Of a stretch of 64,000 nt of DNA, positions 16,901 to 25,721 are shown piece after piece (positions within the stretch are counted from its first letter, which is position 1; each line of letters starts with the position of its first letter). Below the pieces are notes generated by a model. The model saw nothing but the letters and a program-made list of their open reading frames with translations. It was not told the DNA's origin and searched no databases. Source of the DNA: Dolichospermum sp. FACHB-1091. GTDB lineage: Bacteria; Cyanobacteriota; Cyanobacteriia; Cyanobacteriales; Nostocaceae. The position numbers and the translations under genes were made by a program. The DNA is taken from NCBI RefSeq assembly GCF_014697585.1, contig NZ_JACJSB010000019.1, positions 30,234-94,233 of the forward strand, given 5' to 3'.

Positions 16901-17382
16901 CTGGAGACTTCAACTTCAAGGAATTGGGTTATACAATAGGTAGCCAACAAACAGCTAATAATGATACTACTTTTAATCTGATTATTGCTGCTGGTGACAA
17001 TCCTGCTAAACCTACAGTAGATAATGGTGGTCTAAATAACTTGGTTCGCGTTATAGAGAATTGGACTAGTAGGAAAATCAAGCTAAATGGGGCTTTTATG
17101 CAGGTAAAAAAGAGTGCCTATGCTACAGAGACAAATCCACCTCAGACACTTAATAATCCCCCGACAAGACAGTGGAGTTACGATGTAGGATTGTTATTTC
17201 AGTCACCCGACTTATTTGCCAGTAAACTCGCAGTCACACCACCTGAACCACCGGATGAATATTTACGGGAAGTTAGCAGAGGTGATACATGGGTACAAAC
17301 TTTGTTATGTGCTAATGAGACTTCTAATCCTAATAACTTTGCCATAAGAGATCAAAAACAACGACCTGATATCTGTCAATAA
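13909..17382 (+). CDS. hpsA: Hormogonium polysaccharide biosynthesis protein HpsA
   Basis: A 1157-residue protein of the HpsA family. In Nostoc it is the first gene of a locus needed for hormogonium polysaccharide secretion and gliding. A basic leader is followed by a prepilin-like hydrophobic stretch (NAGFVLPTVVMVSLVVVLLT, ~51-70) and then a helix (LRSFNRRENANNVRVNESVM). The rest is a long Thr/Asn/Asp-rich, mostly β-strand region, presumably extracytoplasmic, with scattered Cys pairs (for example CRSDDSRFPKC). The reading frame is intact at the expected large size. Three pseudopilin-like genes follow in the same direction, matching the known hps order. Confidence 0.88.
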   Translation: MSQKHQPFKKITGISRISMRGFLAKKQIKRGLNWLLRSILRTQKKQKITNAGFVLPTVVMVSLVVVLLTTSIMLRSFNRRENANNVRVNESVMTAATPAIDRGKAKISKLLQDKTLPKTTPTDDDLYNALVNNNNIDKYTFGDETKLTLSLQGQPSLQIQTAWRFPVDTDSNGKFDSYTLYGIYFKTPPVVNDQYSRARNALEARNVPVVKGTLNANCGSTDTSLVGNTGWVRQDNEIKKAFFVYTAIARITNPPNTTNYEVYNGKIAGSLGGAVEYQQDRVQTPTNNNAVVYDDDLELNSSTKLNGGVFTNSNLLAAGSVSDIKLYQVSSQASCFYKLKNAKIIVGGNLALGKFTDESDTGGATVDLYNGKINDVTTDTLTKSVTDSPRDTAYNNLAYVRRINKLIDAQIAADSTGANDPTEVKNGLALKQTALGITFNDTETTKYRRQQLEIYFKRRTRRVPYTEVAFGATETYPNSSLQGYADTLRPIDSWVYPTDPTDGKTGVNYTNLSLNISGTSLEPKASDPKELKKNSGKEGLLGDRVLVSNNLPELRWDTSKNQFIGSYIEDTQDISGIKWDLPSDTTQTRTRPSLVRNLADIGSTQRDGDWELAAAKVPTSTTGPVGGLRVVTGAGVYLSKDDTPSSITPSNIDSKVKTIWPDNAETISPTDTTTPYLKMRATAVYHYKSTGYNAQTPKPIACVSSYYDPTDNKSYRNMNSLPDASPNIEKGSQGKSNNGIVYPAPTKTVSDYATALTYLSQLKYNNRPLIDDGLLARALNKAAANRTISEQSAIDAQICALQILDGSLSPVSNNPVIPHGAIFETFFSDQRENKKVRATVLDLNLLRTKTIGGSEYLLPNSGIIYATRDDALPDISAGNTDAGKLESPVDYVDDTTRRPSAIILINGGKLWRTNTYKEEEKGLTLATNLPAYIKGDFNLHTQEEFTQTLADDWSNFYTRSTFNNNFACRSDDSRFPKCTTGDEWRPGNILADAVTLLSGDFNFKELGYTIGSQQTANNDTTFNLIIAAGDNPAKPTVDNGGLNNLVRVIENWTSRKIKLNGAFMQVKKSAYATETNPPQTLNNPPTRQWSYDVGLLFQSPDLFASKLAVTPPEPPDEYLREVSRGDTWVQTLLCANETSNPNNFAIRDQKQRPDICQ

Positions 17383-17420
17383 TAAAACCTACATAAAACT
17401 TACAAAGAGGTGATAAAATA

Positions 17421-18047
17421 ATGATAAAAACCAAACTACAGCCAAAAATTTTATCTGCTAGTGATTCTGGTTTCACAATTATTGAGGTACTAGTAGGGGT
17501 AGTTTTCATTGCTATTCTCTTGGCTGCTATATCACCGGTCCTGGTCATGTCTAAGGCTGTTCGGGTGCAGTCGAAAGGTATGGAAAAAGCCGTTCAAGCT
17601 GCTGAGACATTTATTAATAGTGTCAGCAATAATTCAATTTCAGCGCCCACTAAAGTAATTACAGTAATTCAAAATGCTCCTATAAATCTAGAAACAGAAA
17701 TGCCGGTTCCTAAAAAAACAGATACAGATTTGTATTTCTTTAAGAAAGATAGCACCATCACGGCTTGTAATCCAATTTCAACTTGTCAACCAGATAAAGA
17801 TACCCCATTTGATGAATTTTACATTCAAGCGGCTCAAATAAAGCCCGCAGGTACTAAAACAAGTGATGGCTATCGTCTAGCGATTAGAATATATAGAGAA
17901 GACTTGGATTTTGATCAAACTATTCTACCGTCTAGTACAGGTGGTATTGTAGTTAATAAACAAGAGCCAATTTTGATAAAAACAGTTGAGATTAGCGGTA
18001 GTACAACTTTTGGCAGTTTATGTTCCCGCTTGGGTTGCGTTCAATAA
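17421..18047 (+). CDS. hpsB: Type II secretion/type IV pilin-like pseudopilin (HpsB-like)
   Basis: A 208-residue protein with a class III prepilin signature, SGFTIIEVLVGVVFIAILLA, after a short basic leader: cleavage before Phe and Glu at +5. This marks a pseudopilin processed by PilD and inserted in the inner membrane. The C-terminal two thirds is a globular region with a CNPISTCQP Cys pair and a final CSRLGCVQ. AGAGGTG lies before the ATG. It is 38 bp after hpsA, so the genes are likely co-transcribed. Naming follows the Nostoc hps gene order and is less certain than the family. Confidence 0.8.
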   Translation: MIKTKLQPKILSASDSGFTIIEVLVGVVFIAILLAAISPVLVMSKAVRVQSKGMEKAVQAAETFINSVSNNSISAPTKVITVIQNAPINLETEMPVPKKTDTDLYFFKKDSTITACNPISTCQPDKDTPFDEFYIQAAQIKPAGTKTSDGYRLAIRIYREDLDFDQTILPSSTGGIVVNKQEPILIKTVEISGSTTFGSLCSRLGCVQ

Positions 18048-18210
18048 TCAACCTTGTCAATAAATTGGTTTATAGCTTGGGTTAATTCAGTCAAATTCAC
18101 CATTAATTTTCACATAAAAAAAGGGGTAAAATCCCCACTGTGCAACAATTTAATCTAAATCAGAAAGATATGAAAATCTGCCTTGAGTGCATTTAAAAAA
18201 GGACAATACA

Positions 18211-19068
18211 ATGATGATCAAGATACTTAAATTTATATTCAAAAATCAATTCAAAGCCTCAAAATCTCTTGATAAATCTGCTGGGTTTACTCTCGTTGAA
18301 TTGTTAATAGCTTTAGCGATGTCATCTATAATCATCACACTATTACTACAGTTTATGATTACTATGATAACCACAGATAGTGATGAGGAAATTAAGATAA
18401 CTTCTGAGCAAGAAATCCAAATAGCACTGGATTATATTTCTCGTGATTTACAACAAGCTATTTATATTTATGATGCTGATGGTATTAACGCAATAAAACC
18501 TCAACTGCGTTACCCAGATGATGATACTAAAACTCCTATATTAGTTTTTTGGAAGCGAGAAATTTCAGATAATAATAGTGCGGGAGAAGATAATTCTTCA
18601 TTGGTTGTCTATTATCTAGACAATTCTAGCAGCACTATTTGGTCTAAGGCTGCTCGGATTAGTAAATGGCAAATTAAAAAAAATGATCCAGGTTTTGCTC
18701 CCTTTAATATAGTTAAATACAACACTGTAGAAGAGGCCATGAACAATTGGGAGAAATCTGGAAATTATAGTAGTGGTAATACGGCTGATGTGTTAATTGA
18801 CTATGTAGATCAAACCACAGATTCTCCACCAGCGGCCACCTGTCCAGATAATACCATAACACCTCCAATTACATGGTCAAAAATAACGCCAAGTAATGAT
18901 ATGACAGGGTTTTATGCTTGTGTAGATAAAGCCAATACAACAGCAAAGGTATTTATTCGGGGTAATGCCCTAGCTCGTAGAGAAAGCAATCCAGAATATG
19001 AAAATGATAAAAAAAGTTATTTTCCCACAGCTAGTGCGATAGTTCAAGGAGCAAAAAGTGGCTATTAA
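18211..19068 (+). CDS. hpsC: Pseudopilin-like protein (HpsC-like)
   Basis: A 285-residue protein from the ATG at 18211, preceded by AAGGA; a TTG eight codons upstream is less likely. The prepilin motif AGFTLVELLIALAMSSIIIT with Glu at +5 is at ~25-45. It is followed by a longer extracytoplasmic domain than HpsB, with Cys residues in ATCPDNTI and FYACVDKA. It resembles the PulJ/GspJ-type minor pseudopilins. The next gene starts inside its last codons (10-bp overlap), showing tight coupling. The sequence looks intact. Confidence 0.78.
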   Translation: MMIKILKFIFKNQFKASKSLDKSAGFTLVELLIALAMSSIIITLLLQFMITMITTDSDEEIKITSEQEIQIALDYISRDLQQAIYIYDADGINAIKPQLRYPDDDTKTPILVFWKREISDNNSAGEDNSSLVVYYLDNSSSTIWSKAARISKWQIKKNDPGFAPFNIVKYNTVEEAMNNWEKSGNYSSGNTADVLIDYVDQTTDSPPAATCPDNTITPPITWSKITPSNDMTGFYACVDKANTTAKVFIRGNALARRESNPEYENDKKSYFPTASAIVQGAKSGY

Positions 19069-19693
19069 TCATAAACTTAAAAAGTTAGTTGTCCAGTCAT
19101 TACCAGATGATCAGAATGCTGGTTTTACCTTGATAGAAATGATTATAGTGGTATCTATTATTGGTATGTTAGCAGCGATCGCCCTACCAAGCTGGTTAAG
19201 TTTTTACGGTAGAGAACGATTGAATAGGGCTAATGATGCAATTGTATCTATCCTCAGATAAACGCAGGTACAAGCGAAAAGCAAAAACAGTAGGTATAGT
19301 GCGAGTTTTCGCGTTAACAATGATAATCCTAATAACAGATTTCCTGAATATATAATTTATCAGGGTACTACTTTACCTAGTTCAGGTTGGACACATTTAG
19401 GTGATGGTTTAGGATTAGAATCAGTTTTTTTGTATACGAATCTTAAGTCTCTGACAGACTATAATACAAAAACTAACAGCCTAATTACAACCGCAACAGG
19501 TACAGGTACAATTACTTTTGATTATCTGGGTACTTTAGCGAATAAATCTGATAATAGTACCGCTGATACATACTTGGAAATCATGGTTGCTTACCACGCA
19601 ACTACAAGTGATGCAGCTACTAGTCCACAACGCTGTGTTATCATTGACAGTCTGATTGGTGGAATACGAACGGGGAAAGACACAGAATGTTAG
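19058..19693 (+). pseudogene. hpsD: Pseudopilin gene (HpsD-like) interrupted by an in-frame TAA
   Basis: The frame opens with GTG at 19058 and encodes a GspH/FimT-like pseudopilin: AGFTLIEMIIVVSIIGMLAA, then PSWLSFYGRERLNRANDA. It stops at TAA 19259-19261. The same frame continues open, with no shift, from 19262 to the stop at 19691-19693 and encodes the missing part (TQVQAKSKNSRYSASFRVNN, CVIIDSLIGGIRTGKDTEC). The nonsense codon falls where VSILR-x-TQVQAKSKN expects Gln, so a single CAA-to-TAA change explains it. Either the gene is recently inactivated, the stop is suppressed, or the read is wrong. No alternative start gives a signal for the 3' part. Confidence 0.8.
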
Positions 19694-19766
19694 TAATTCA
19701 ATTAATATCCATCCTGGGGTTTTATTAAATTTGCAATGGTGAGTAAGTTACCCACCATGATTGTAA

Positions 19767-21380
19767 TTAATAAGAGATCCGCTTATAATGACTAATGATT
19801 TGCGCCGCTACTTCAGAAGCAGTTAAACCGTCGGTTTGGACTTCAATAGCATCGGGTGCTTTTTGTAAGGGGGAAACCTGACGAGTGCTGTCTTTTAAGT
19901 CCCTTTCAGCAATGTCCCGTTCTAACTGTTCTAAACTAACTTGGGGTTGATTTTGTTTTTCAAAGTCTTGATAACGACGACGGGCCCGTTCACCCACGGA
20001 AGCAGTTAAAAAGATTTTAACTTCTGCATCTGGAAACACATGAGTCCCAATGTCTCTACCTTCCGCTACTAACCCCCCCCGTTGTCCCCAAATCTGTTGT
20101 TGTTGGACTAATGCTTGTCTAACAGCACTTTGGGCAGCGATCGCCGATACTTTGGATGTCACCTCAGTTGTACGAATTTTTTCAGTGACATCTATATCGT
20201 TAATCTGGACTTTTACGGGAGATTGCAGACTTTGACCAGGAGTAAGTTCAATTTTACACCGCATCGCCAATTCAGCCACAGCACAATCATCATCAATATC
20301 AATAGCTTGTTCCAGCACTAGCCAAGTGATTGATCGGTACATAGCACCCGTATCTAAATAAACCAAACCTAATTCCTGTGCCACCTGACGAGCGACTGTA
20401 GATTTACCAGCGCCCGCAGGACCATCAATAGCGATAATCGGTTGGCGGATTTGGTCCTTGACATCCCGTAGAATCGTGTTGTCAATTAACCTGGTAGAAC
20501 CAAGACGAGCCGCGATCGCCAACATTCCTTCATTCTCAACTTTTTCTAAAAACATCAACGTATTTGGTTCAACTAATTCAATATATTCCAAGCTGATAGC
20601 CCTAACTTTTGCGATTTCTTGCCGTACCAATGCTATTAACTCACTACTGTGACTAACGCCAGCTTGAAACGCCGCTTTAGCTTGTTCTAAAGCTTTAAAT
20701 AACACTGTTGCTTGCTCTTTTTCCGTGGTAGTCAAATATTGATTCCGAGAACTTAAAGCCAAGCCGGACAATTCCCGCACCGTGGGACAAGTAACAATCT
20801 CAACGGGCAAATTCAAATCAGTTACTAACCGCTTAATAATTGCCAGTTGTTGACCATCCTTTTGTCCAAAGTAAGCTCGGTCAGGTTGTACCAAGTTGAA
20901 GAGTTTAGTCACAATTGTGGCTACACCCGCAAAATGACCCGGCCGAAAATTACCACACAAACTAGACATCATAGCAGATGGGGGGATAACTTGTGTCACC
21001 TGAGTTGCTGTGATATTTTCAGCAGAGACACCAATTTCTTCAGGATTTGGGGCAAAAATCGCATCTACACCAGCTTGTTCACAAAATTCTTGGTCCTGTG
21101 CTAAAGTCCGGGGATAGCGTTGATAGTCCTCATTTGGTCCAAATTGCAGCGGATTAACAAAAATACTGACAATTACCGTCAAATTTTCCCTCCTAGCTCG
21201 ATGAATCAAGCTGAGATGCCCTTGATGTAAACTACCCATAGTTGGCACTAAACCCACCGCAGTCGGATACCAAACAGCTTGATCATCAACTTTCTTATCC
21301 TGGGTCGTCCCGAAATGGTAACACCTCCGACGGCCATTCAAATAACACCTTAAAGCTGTAACTGTTGTCAGCAACCGCAC
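19767..21380 (-). CDS. panC/cmk: Bifunctional pantothenate synthetase / cytidylate kinase
   Basis: A ~537-residue fusion characteristic of cyanobacteria. The first half is PanC, joining pantoate and β-alanine with ATP (LVPTMGSLHQGHLSLIHRAR, FVNPLQFGPNEDYQRYPR, RPGHFAGVATIVTKLFNLVQ). The second half is (d)CMP kinase with a P-loop at IAIDGPAGAGKSTVARQVAQ and the YLDTGAMYRSITW motif. I chose the GTG at 21380, after a GGGGG run, because homologues begin at VRLLTTVTALR; upstream starts would add 22 unrelated residues. The stretch between VTALRCYL and VPTMG looks somewhat longer than in stand-alone PanC. Confidence 0.92.
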   Translation of the reverse strand: MRLLTTVTALRCYLNGRRRCYHFGTTQDKKVDDQAVWYPTAVGLVPTMGSLHQGHLSLIHRARRENLTVIVSIFVNPLQFGPNEDYQRYPRTLAQDQEFCEQAGVDAIFAPNPEEIGVSAENITATQVTQVIPPSAMMSSLCGNFRPGHFAGVATIVTKLFNLVQPDRAYFGQKDGQQLAIIKRLVTDLNLPVEIVTCPTVRELSGLALSSRNQYLTTTEKEQATVLFKALEQAKAAFQAGVSHSSELIALVRQEIAKVRAISLEYIELVEPNTLMFLEKVENEGMLAIAARLGSTRLIDNTILRDVKDQIRQPIIAIDGPAGAGKSTVARQVAQELGLVYLDTGAMYRSITWLVLEQAIDIDDDCAVAELAMRCKIELTPGQSLQSPVKVQINDIDVTEKIRTTEVTSKVSAIAAQSAVRQALVQQQQIWGQRGGLVAEGRDIGTHVFPDAEVKIFLTASVGERARRRYQDFEKQNQPQVSLEQLERDIAERDLKDSTRQVSPLQKAPDAIEVQTDGLTASEVAAQIISHYKRISY

Positions 21381-21533
21381 AAAAAACCCCCAGTTCCTTT
21401 CAATCCTTTCCCCCGTTAGTGTATATCTGATAGCGCCGCGTGGCACAATTGATAATTGGGGGATAAATAAGATAGATGAACCAGGGGAATTTAATAGTGA
21501 AGAGCGAAAAGAGATAAGGAACGAGAAAGGGGA

Positions 21534-22706
21534 TTATCTTCCCAAAATTTCCAGACTGACTGGAGCAAGACCACTGCCGATCATACCTAATATACGGGCA
21601 GCACCGGCAGAAAGATCAATAATTCGACCACGGATGTAAGGACCTCTGTCATTGATTCGCACGACGACAGAACGCCCATTTCTGGTATTAGTAACACGGA
21701 TTTTTGTCCCCATAGGTAAACTGCGATGAGCAGCAGTTAAACCTTCGGGATTATATCTTTCCCCACTGGCTGTTTTATTGCCAGAGCCGTCATAACCATA
21801 CCAAGAAGCTATGCCGCGAAAATTAATATTTACCCCGCCAAAAGCAATTTTTTGTGGTAACTTTAGTGTAGAAACTGATTTACCAGCGGGTAGATTGGCG
21901 ATTTCCTTGATCGGATCTGCATTGCCAATCAGTCTCCGCAGTCTATTAGTTGCCTCTAAAGCATCTTGAGCCAGATTAGTGCCTGGGGTTTTTTTGTTGC
22001 CATTAGTATTGGCTGATAGTCGCGTAGTTTTATTGACTTCTACCAGTTCTTGACCGTCAATTGTGATGGTGTAGCGATCACGGAGCGATCCATAGGAATC
22101 CCCAGACGGTCTACGAACAGAGCGGCCATTCTTGTAAGCTTTGTTATTACTTGCGGGATTATCCGCTATTTTCCAACCGACGGTAATCTTGCTTGCGTCT
22201 ACATTGTTTTCAACTAGCTCATTAATTCTAGCTGCTATGACACTAGCTTTCTGAACCGGGTCATTGTCAATGGAGCTAACTTGTTTATTGATATTGATTG
22301 TATTGCCAGTATTGTTAAAACTGGCCAATTTACCTGAGTCAGCAGCAACTCCAGGATCAGAATTTAAACTCTGATCATTGCCAATGACTCCGATTTTTGT
22401 TTTCTTGTTAGTAACTCGGATAGAACCGAGAAAGGTGAGAACGGGAGTATCCCGAACATAAAGAGTTGCTGCTTGTAAACCGAAAATACTGTGAGGCTGA
22501 ATTTTGGCAATCACAGTATCTGAAAGGGGTTGTTCTGTCGGTAATTGGTATTCTCCAACTTTAACCGCATCACTGGCAGATGATTTGGCAATAGTTGGAG
22601 AATTTCTCTCACTGGCTTGAGTCCGACCAACTAGGGGTAGACCCAAAACGGCTAGGGTCAATATTGTTTGGGCTACGACAGTATTCCACAAATGTCTTTG
22701 ATTCAT
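21534..22706 (-). CDS. rlpA: RlpA-family septal/peptidoglycan lytic protein
   Basis: A 390-residue exported protein. The N-terminus (HLWNTVVAQTILTLAVLGLP, then VGRTQA) is a signal peptide. The middle (~40-290) is a cyanobacteria-specific region with no family I recognise. The C-terminal ~95 residues form the RlpA double-psi β-barrel: GIASWYGYDGSGNKTASGER, AAHRSLPMGTKIRVTN, VVVRINDRGPYIRGRIIDLS, including the conserved Asp of the lytic transglycosylase site. RlpA proteins cut glycan strands lacking stem peptides at septa, and the role may extend to heterocyst or filament septal remodelling (inference). There is no SPOR domain at the C-terminus. Confidence 0.85.
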   Translation of the reverse strand: MNQRHLWNTVVAQTILTLAVLGLPLVGRTQASERNSPTIAKSSASDAVKVGEYQLPTEQPLSDTVIAKIQPHSIFGLQAATLYVRDTPVLTFLGSIRVTNKKTKIGVIGNDQSLNSDPGVAADSGKLASFNNTGNTININKQVSSIDNDPVQKASVIAARINELVENNVDASKITVGWKIADNPASNNKAYKNGRSVRRPSGDSYGSLRDRYTITIDGQELVEVNKTTRLSANTNGNKKTPGTNLAQDALEATNRLRRLIGNADPIKEIANLPAGKSVSTLKLPQKIAFGGVNINFRGIASWYGYDGSGNKTASGERYNPEGLTAAHRSLPMGTKIRVTNTRNGRSVVVRINDRGPYIRGRIIDLSAGAARILGMIGSGLAPVSLEILGR

Positions 22707-23467
22707 GCGTCCGATTTTTAAAGCGACTTGAGAACTTAAGTTTTTTTAGTTGGGTTTTTCACTTGTAATGGTGACACGCCCTGCAAACTCGAACCCGTTC
22801 CGCTTCCACTTTGCATTTTGTAACTCGAATAGACTAACATGAATGTTTAAGGTTGGGGATCAGGGTTTTAGCGTAAATCTTAACGGACTGACAAAATTTA
22901 AGCTGAGGTTTGGGCTGTGAAACCGTTTTCAATTCAGGATTTTAGCTATGTAACGTTTTTTAAAATATCTCTATATTTTCTTACGGAAAGTTAATATTGA
23001 TCAATAGTTGTCTTTAAGAGTGACTATCTAATATTCTTTCTCAGAATTTACGATTCTTAGAGTATTTAAAAAAACATCAGCTTGATTTATGTTTAAATGT
23101 AATTTAATCGGTGAATAGTTTCATGACCGGAAGATGTCATCTTCACAAACCAAATCCATACAAGGCTTAAGTTTAAAAAATACTTTGGTGACTTCGCTAA
23201 ATACTTGATTTATTACCTACATTATTGATGGATAAATACTGGTAATTCTTTAATTTATTGGCAATAATAGATACAATATTTGTTGGGTAGTAAAAGTGGT
23301 TTTTCTCTAGTAAGTATTTATTCTTGTACCAATATAAATAATTGATGAGACAATGAAAAATGGTAATAAGCGCGTATATATCAATCATTTAGGTTTAAAA
23401 AGATACGCACTTACCGTTTCCTCTGTGATGATACTAGTGATCAATTTTGTGTAAAGTTATTAGCACC
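22707..23467. other. Non-coding region upstream of rlpA
   Basis: About 760 bp of A+T-rich DNA. I see no tRNA-like arms, repeat array or credible gene; a 63-codon minus-strand frame at 23197-23388 is low-complexity Tyr/Asn/Ile-rich and looks random. The rlpA promoter must lie at its left end. Confidence 0.4.
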
Positions 23468-23566
23468 ATGTTGCGTCGATCAAATTCAGGAATATTACCA
23501 CCAGCGCTTTTAAATATTCTTAAGGAATTGCATTCCCAGTATAAATCCCTCAAGGATGGTGTTTAG
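23468..23566 (+). pseudogene. Possible 5' remnant of a glutaminase (glsA) gene
   Basis: A 32-codon frame from ATG: MLRRSNSGILPPALLNILKE then LHSQYKSLKDGV, stop. The last part resembles the N-terminus of cyanobacterial glutaminase A (a helix, then LHxxYxxLxDG, which normally continues into VANYIPELA). Downstream sequence in all frames lacks the rest of the enzyme. I read it as a gene start left after a deletion. The match is short and from memory, so a chance open frame cannot be excluded. Confidence 0.35.
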
Positions 23567-23626
23567 GGTCCAATCAATTTCCAAAATGGTTGTTTATAGA
23601 CAGATATTAGCAGATAATGGCAAGAA

Positions 23627-25159
23627 TTATTCTTTATGAGGCTGCTTAGTTTCTTGATCAAGAGCTTCGACAACTTTATTATAAATATCTTCCGCTTCCT
23701 CGGGTGAGTCACCAATACTTGTTAATCCTAATTTACCAAATTGGGAAAGACAACCCATGAGATGAAATACTGTACCCGTTTCTGTCCCACTATCAAAATG
23801 TAGTCTATAATGGGCGATAATATCCATTAAGTCATTCGGTAATAATCCCCGATAATTATCTTTTTGCAAGTTGTCTGTAGCAATATAATACTTAGGTCTT
23901 CCTTGCTGACTATAAAATAAACCATTGGATAAATCATAACGACCATTAGTTAATAATTTTAAGGTCATAAACGGGTGAGTAGTTCCCCCTTTACGAAGGT
24001 TAATTTCAATGGCTTGAATATCCCATTTACCATTACCTTTGTCAACAGCAACAAAATCCACTGCAAATCTTTCTAAAGCCCCTTTTTCTGCTAATTTTCT
24101 GCCAACTTTTAAGCCTAATTCTTGTAATTCGCAGCGATAATTTTCATCCGCAGGAAAGCGACAACCTATATAAATTTGTCCGTCTAGTCCTCCTAAAATT
24201 TGGTCATGGGTAGAAAGAATTTCTACTTCTCCAGTAGGTGTAATTCTTCCTTGAACACTGGGAGAATGTTTTATTTCTCCTTCTATAAAAGCTTCAGCTA
24301 TTGCACCTAATTCAGGAATGCGGTGAGAAAAATTTGCCCAGGTTTCTTGTGAAGATTGAAAACGTAAATGTAGGAAGCGATCGCTAATTGCTGCTACTCT
24401 TTCAATATGATCAGCTTTTCCCGGTGCAAAATTCATTATTGGTCTTAAATCTAAAAGTGCATTTCCTTCTCCTGAAAACCCTTCATTCAACTTAATTACT
24501 ATTCTTTGTAATCTTGGTTGACGTTCCCACAAATCAGCAGCAGCATTGGCTAAATCTTGGCAAGTTTTCACTAGTTCGCTACCATCTGGAAGGGGAACAC
24601 CACTTTCTCTAAAAATTTGTCTACTCCCACTTTTTGTTCCCCAAAGTTGCAAATCTGGTGCAGCAGCATATAAAGGTACACCCAATTTTAGAGATAATTC
24701 TGATTCCCAATAAGTAGAATTATAACATACCATAAAAGCTTTATCTAACCGCAAAGCATTGTGAATTTTTTCTAATAATCGGGGACGTTCTAATATTTTT
24801 TGACTTAGGGGTTTCAAAGAAGCATCATAAGTAGAAAGTAGTAATAAACGATGACGAGCGTGAGAAAAAGGAATACCAGGAAGTAATTGGAGATAATAAT
24901 CAATAATACTGGGATGAAGTGGCATTGATGTCACATAAATTAACCTAGTCCGGGGATTTCGTAACCGTATTAATGAGAAAAGTAATCTTTCCTCATAATG
25001 CTCACAACCTTCTATCTTGAGTAATTCCCGTTGATCTATACTCAAAGAGGGAATAATTAAAATATCCGCTTCGCTATTATCAAATAACTCGCTAGTTTTC
25101 CAGCGATCGCGTAATGTTAATTGTAAATTGCGAAATTTATCAATATTTACTGTTATCAT
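23627..25159 (-). CDS. ATP-grasp ligase, PGM1-related (carboxylate-amine ligase type)
   Basis: A 510-residue cytoplasmic protein. The N-terminal ~150 residues (ADILIIPSLSIDQRELLKIE, LIYVTSMPLHPSIIDYYLQL) form a pre-ATP-grasp region. The ATP-grasp domain follows: RIVIKLNEGFSGEGNALLDL as the nucleotide-binding strand and glycine loop, AEAFIEGEIKHSPSVQGRIT, and the metal-binding end WDIQAIEINLRKGGTTHPFM. The pattern matches proteins annotated as peptide ligase PGM1-related, after the pheganomycin ligase. It may join a carboxylate to an amine in peptide or amino-acid conjugates, but no substrate or partner gene is adjacent. AGGA precedes the ATG. Confidence 0.75.
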   Translation of the reverse strand: MITVNIDKFRNLQLTLRDRWKTSELFDNSEADILIIPSLSIDQRELLKIEGCEHYEERLLFSLIRLRNPRTRLIYVTSMPLHPSIIDYYLQLLPGIPFSHARHRLLLLSTYDASLKPLSQKILERPRLLEKIHNALRLDKAFMVCYNSTYWESELSLKLGVPLYAAAPDLQLWGTKSGSRQIFRESGVPLPDGSELVKTCQDLANAAADLWERQPRLQRIVIKLNEGFSGEGNALLDLRPIMNFAPGKADHIERVAAISDRFLHLRFQSSQETWANFSHRIPELGAIAEAFIEGEIKHSPSVQGRITPTGEVEILSTHDQILGGLDGQIYIGCRFPADENYRCELQELGLKVGRKLAEKGALERFAVDFVAVDKGNGKWDIQAIEINLRKGGTTHPFMTLKLLTNGRYDLSNGLFYSQQGRPKYYIATDNLQKDNYRGLLPNDLMDIIAHYRLHFDSGTETGTVFHLMGCLSQFGKLGLTSIGDSPEEAEDIYNKVVEALDQETKQPHKE

Positions 25160-25463
25160 ATTCCTGTGCCGATATTATCACCTATTTTTATCTAATATAG
25201 ACTCTCAGAAAGAATATCACTAAACTTGTTAATATATCTTGTTGTTACTTAATTAAATATAAATCCTCAATAAATTGTCAACTAAGGACTACCTTCTTTC
25301 TCCATCTCTGCGATCTTTGCGCCTCTGTGGTTAGTTAAAAAAAATACAGCATACGATGTAAAGGATTGCTATATTTATTACCAAAAACTTCAGACCAGAG
25401 AGAGATAAATAAATGTTTAATGACTAATATAATACCAAAAAGGGAATAGAAGAATAATAATTT
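25160..25463. repeat. Intergenic region with dispersed repeat fragment
   Basis: 304 bp between divergent genes. At ~25305-25333 it contains CTGCGATCTTTGCGCCTCTG followed by TGGTTAGTT, the reverse form of the AACCACAGAGGC-type dispersed sequence also found near 27596, 29004 and 57894. Otherwise it is A+T-rich with no recognised feature. Confidence 0.45.
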
Positions 25464-25721
25464 ATGGTATCTTCACAGCCATTACATGACATAGAACTAG
25501 TAAATTGTGCCAGAGCAAATGCCAACCAGGGTATAGAAACCGCTGCTTACCAGTGCGGTTACGGGGATAATATTAATACATTTGCTCAAGAATTACGCCA
25601 AGCTTGTGAAAAAATGAATTTACAAGTTAAAGAACTCAAAGAACTGATTACCGATCAGGATATAATCTTAAAATTGGGTTCTGGAGAAATTATTGCCCCT
25701 CAGACACCATCAGAATTTTAA
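25464..25721 (+). CDS. Small conserved hypothetical protein
   Basis: An 85-residue acidic protein with a mixed N-terminus (HDIELVNCARANANQGIETA, then AYQCGYGDN) and a helical middle (FAQELRQACEKMNLQVKELK, then ELITDQ). The composition is protein-like and the ATG is plausible, but I do not recognise a family. It stands alone between the ATP-grasp ligase (divergent) and the site-2 protease. Its two Cys residues and absence of a signal peptide suggest a cytoplasmic protein. Confidence 0.55.
   Translation: MVSSQPLHDIELVNCARANANQGIETAAYQCGYGDNINTFAQELRQACEKMNLQVKELKELITDQDIILKLGSGEIIAPQTPSEF

Noticed and set aside
22760..22830. Possible tRNA-like segment (ACTCGAACCCGTTCC)
   Set aside because: The TΨC-like string is not accompanied by D-arm, anticodon-arm or acceptor pairing.
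23197..23388. 63-codon minus-strand ORF upstream of rlpA
   Set aside because: Tyr/Asn/Ile/Lys-rich low-complexity product expected from A+T-rich non-coding DNA; no ribosome-binding site.
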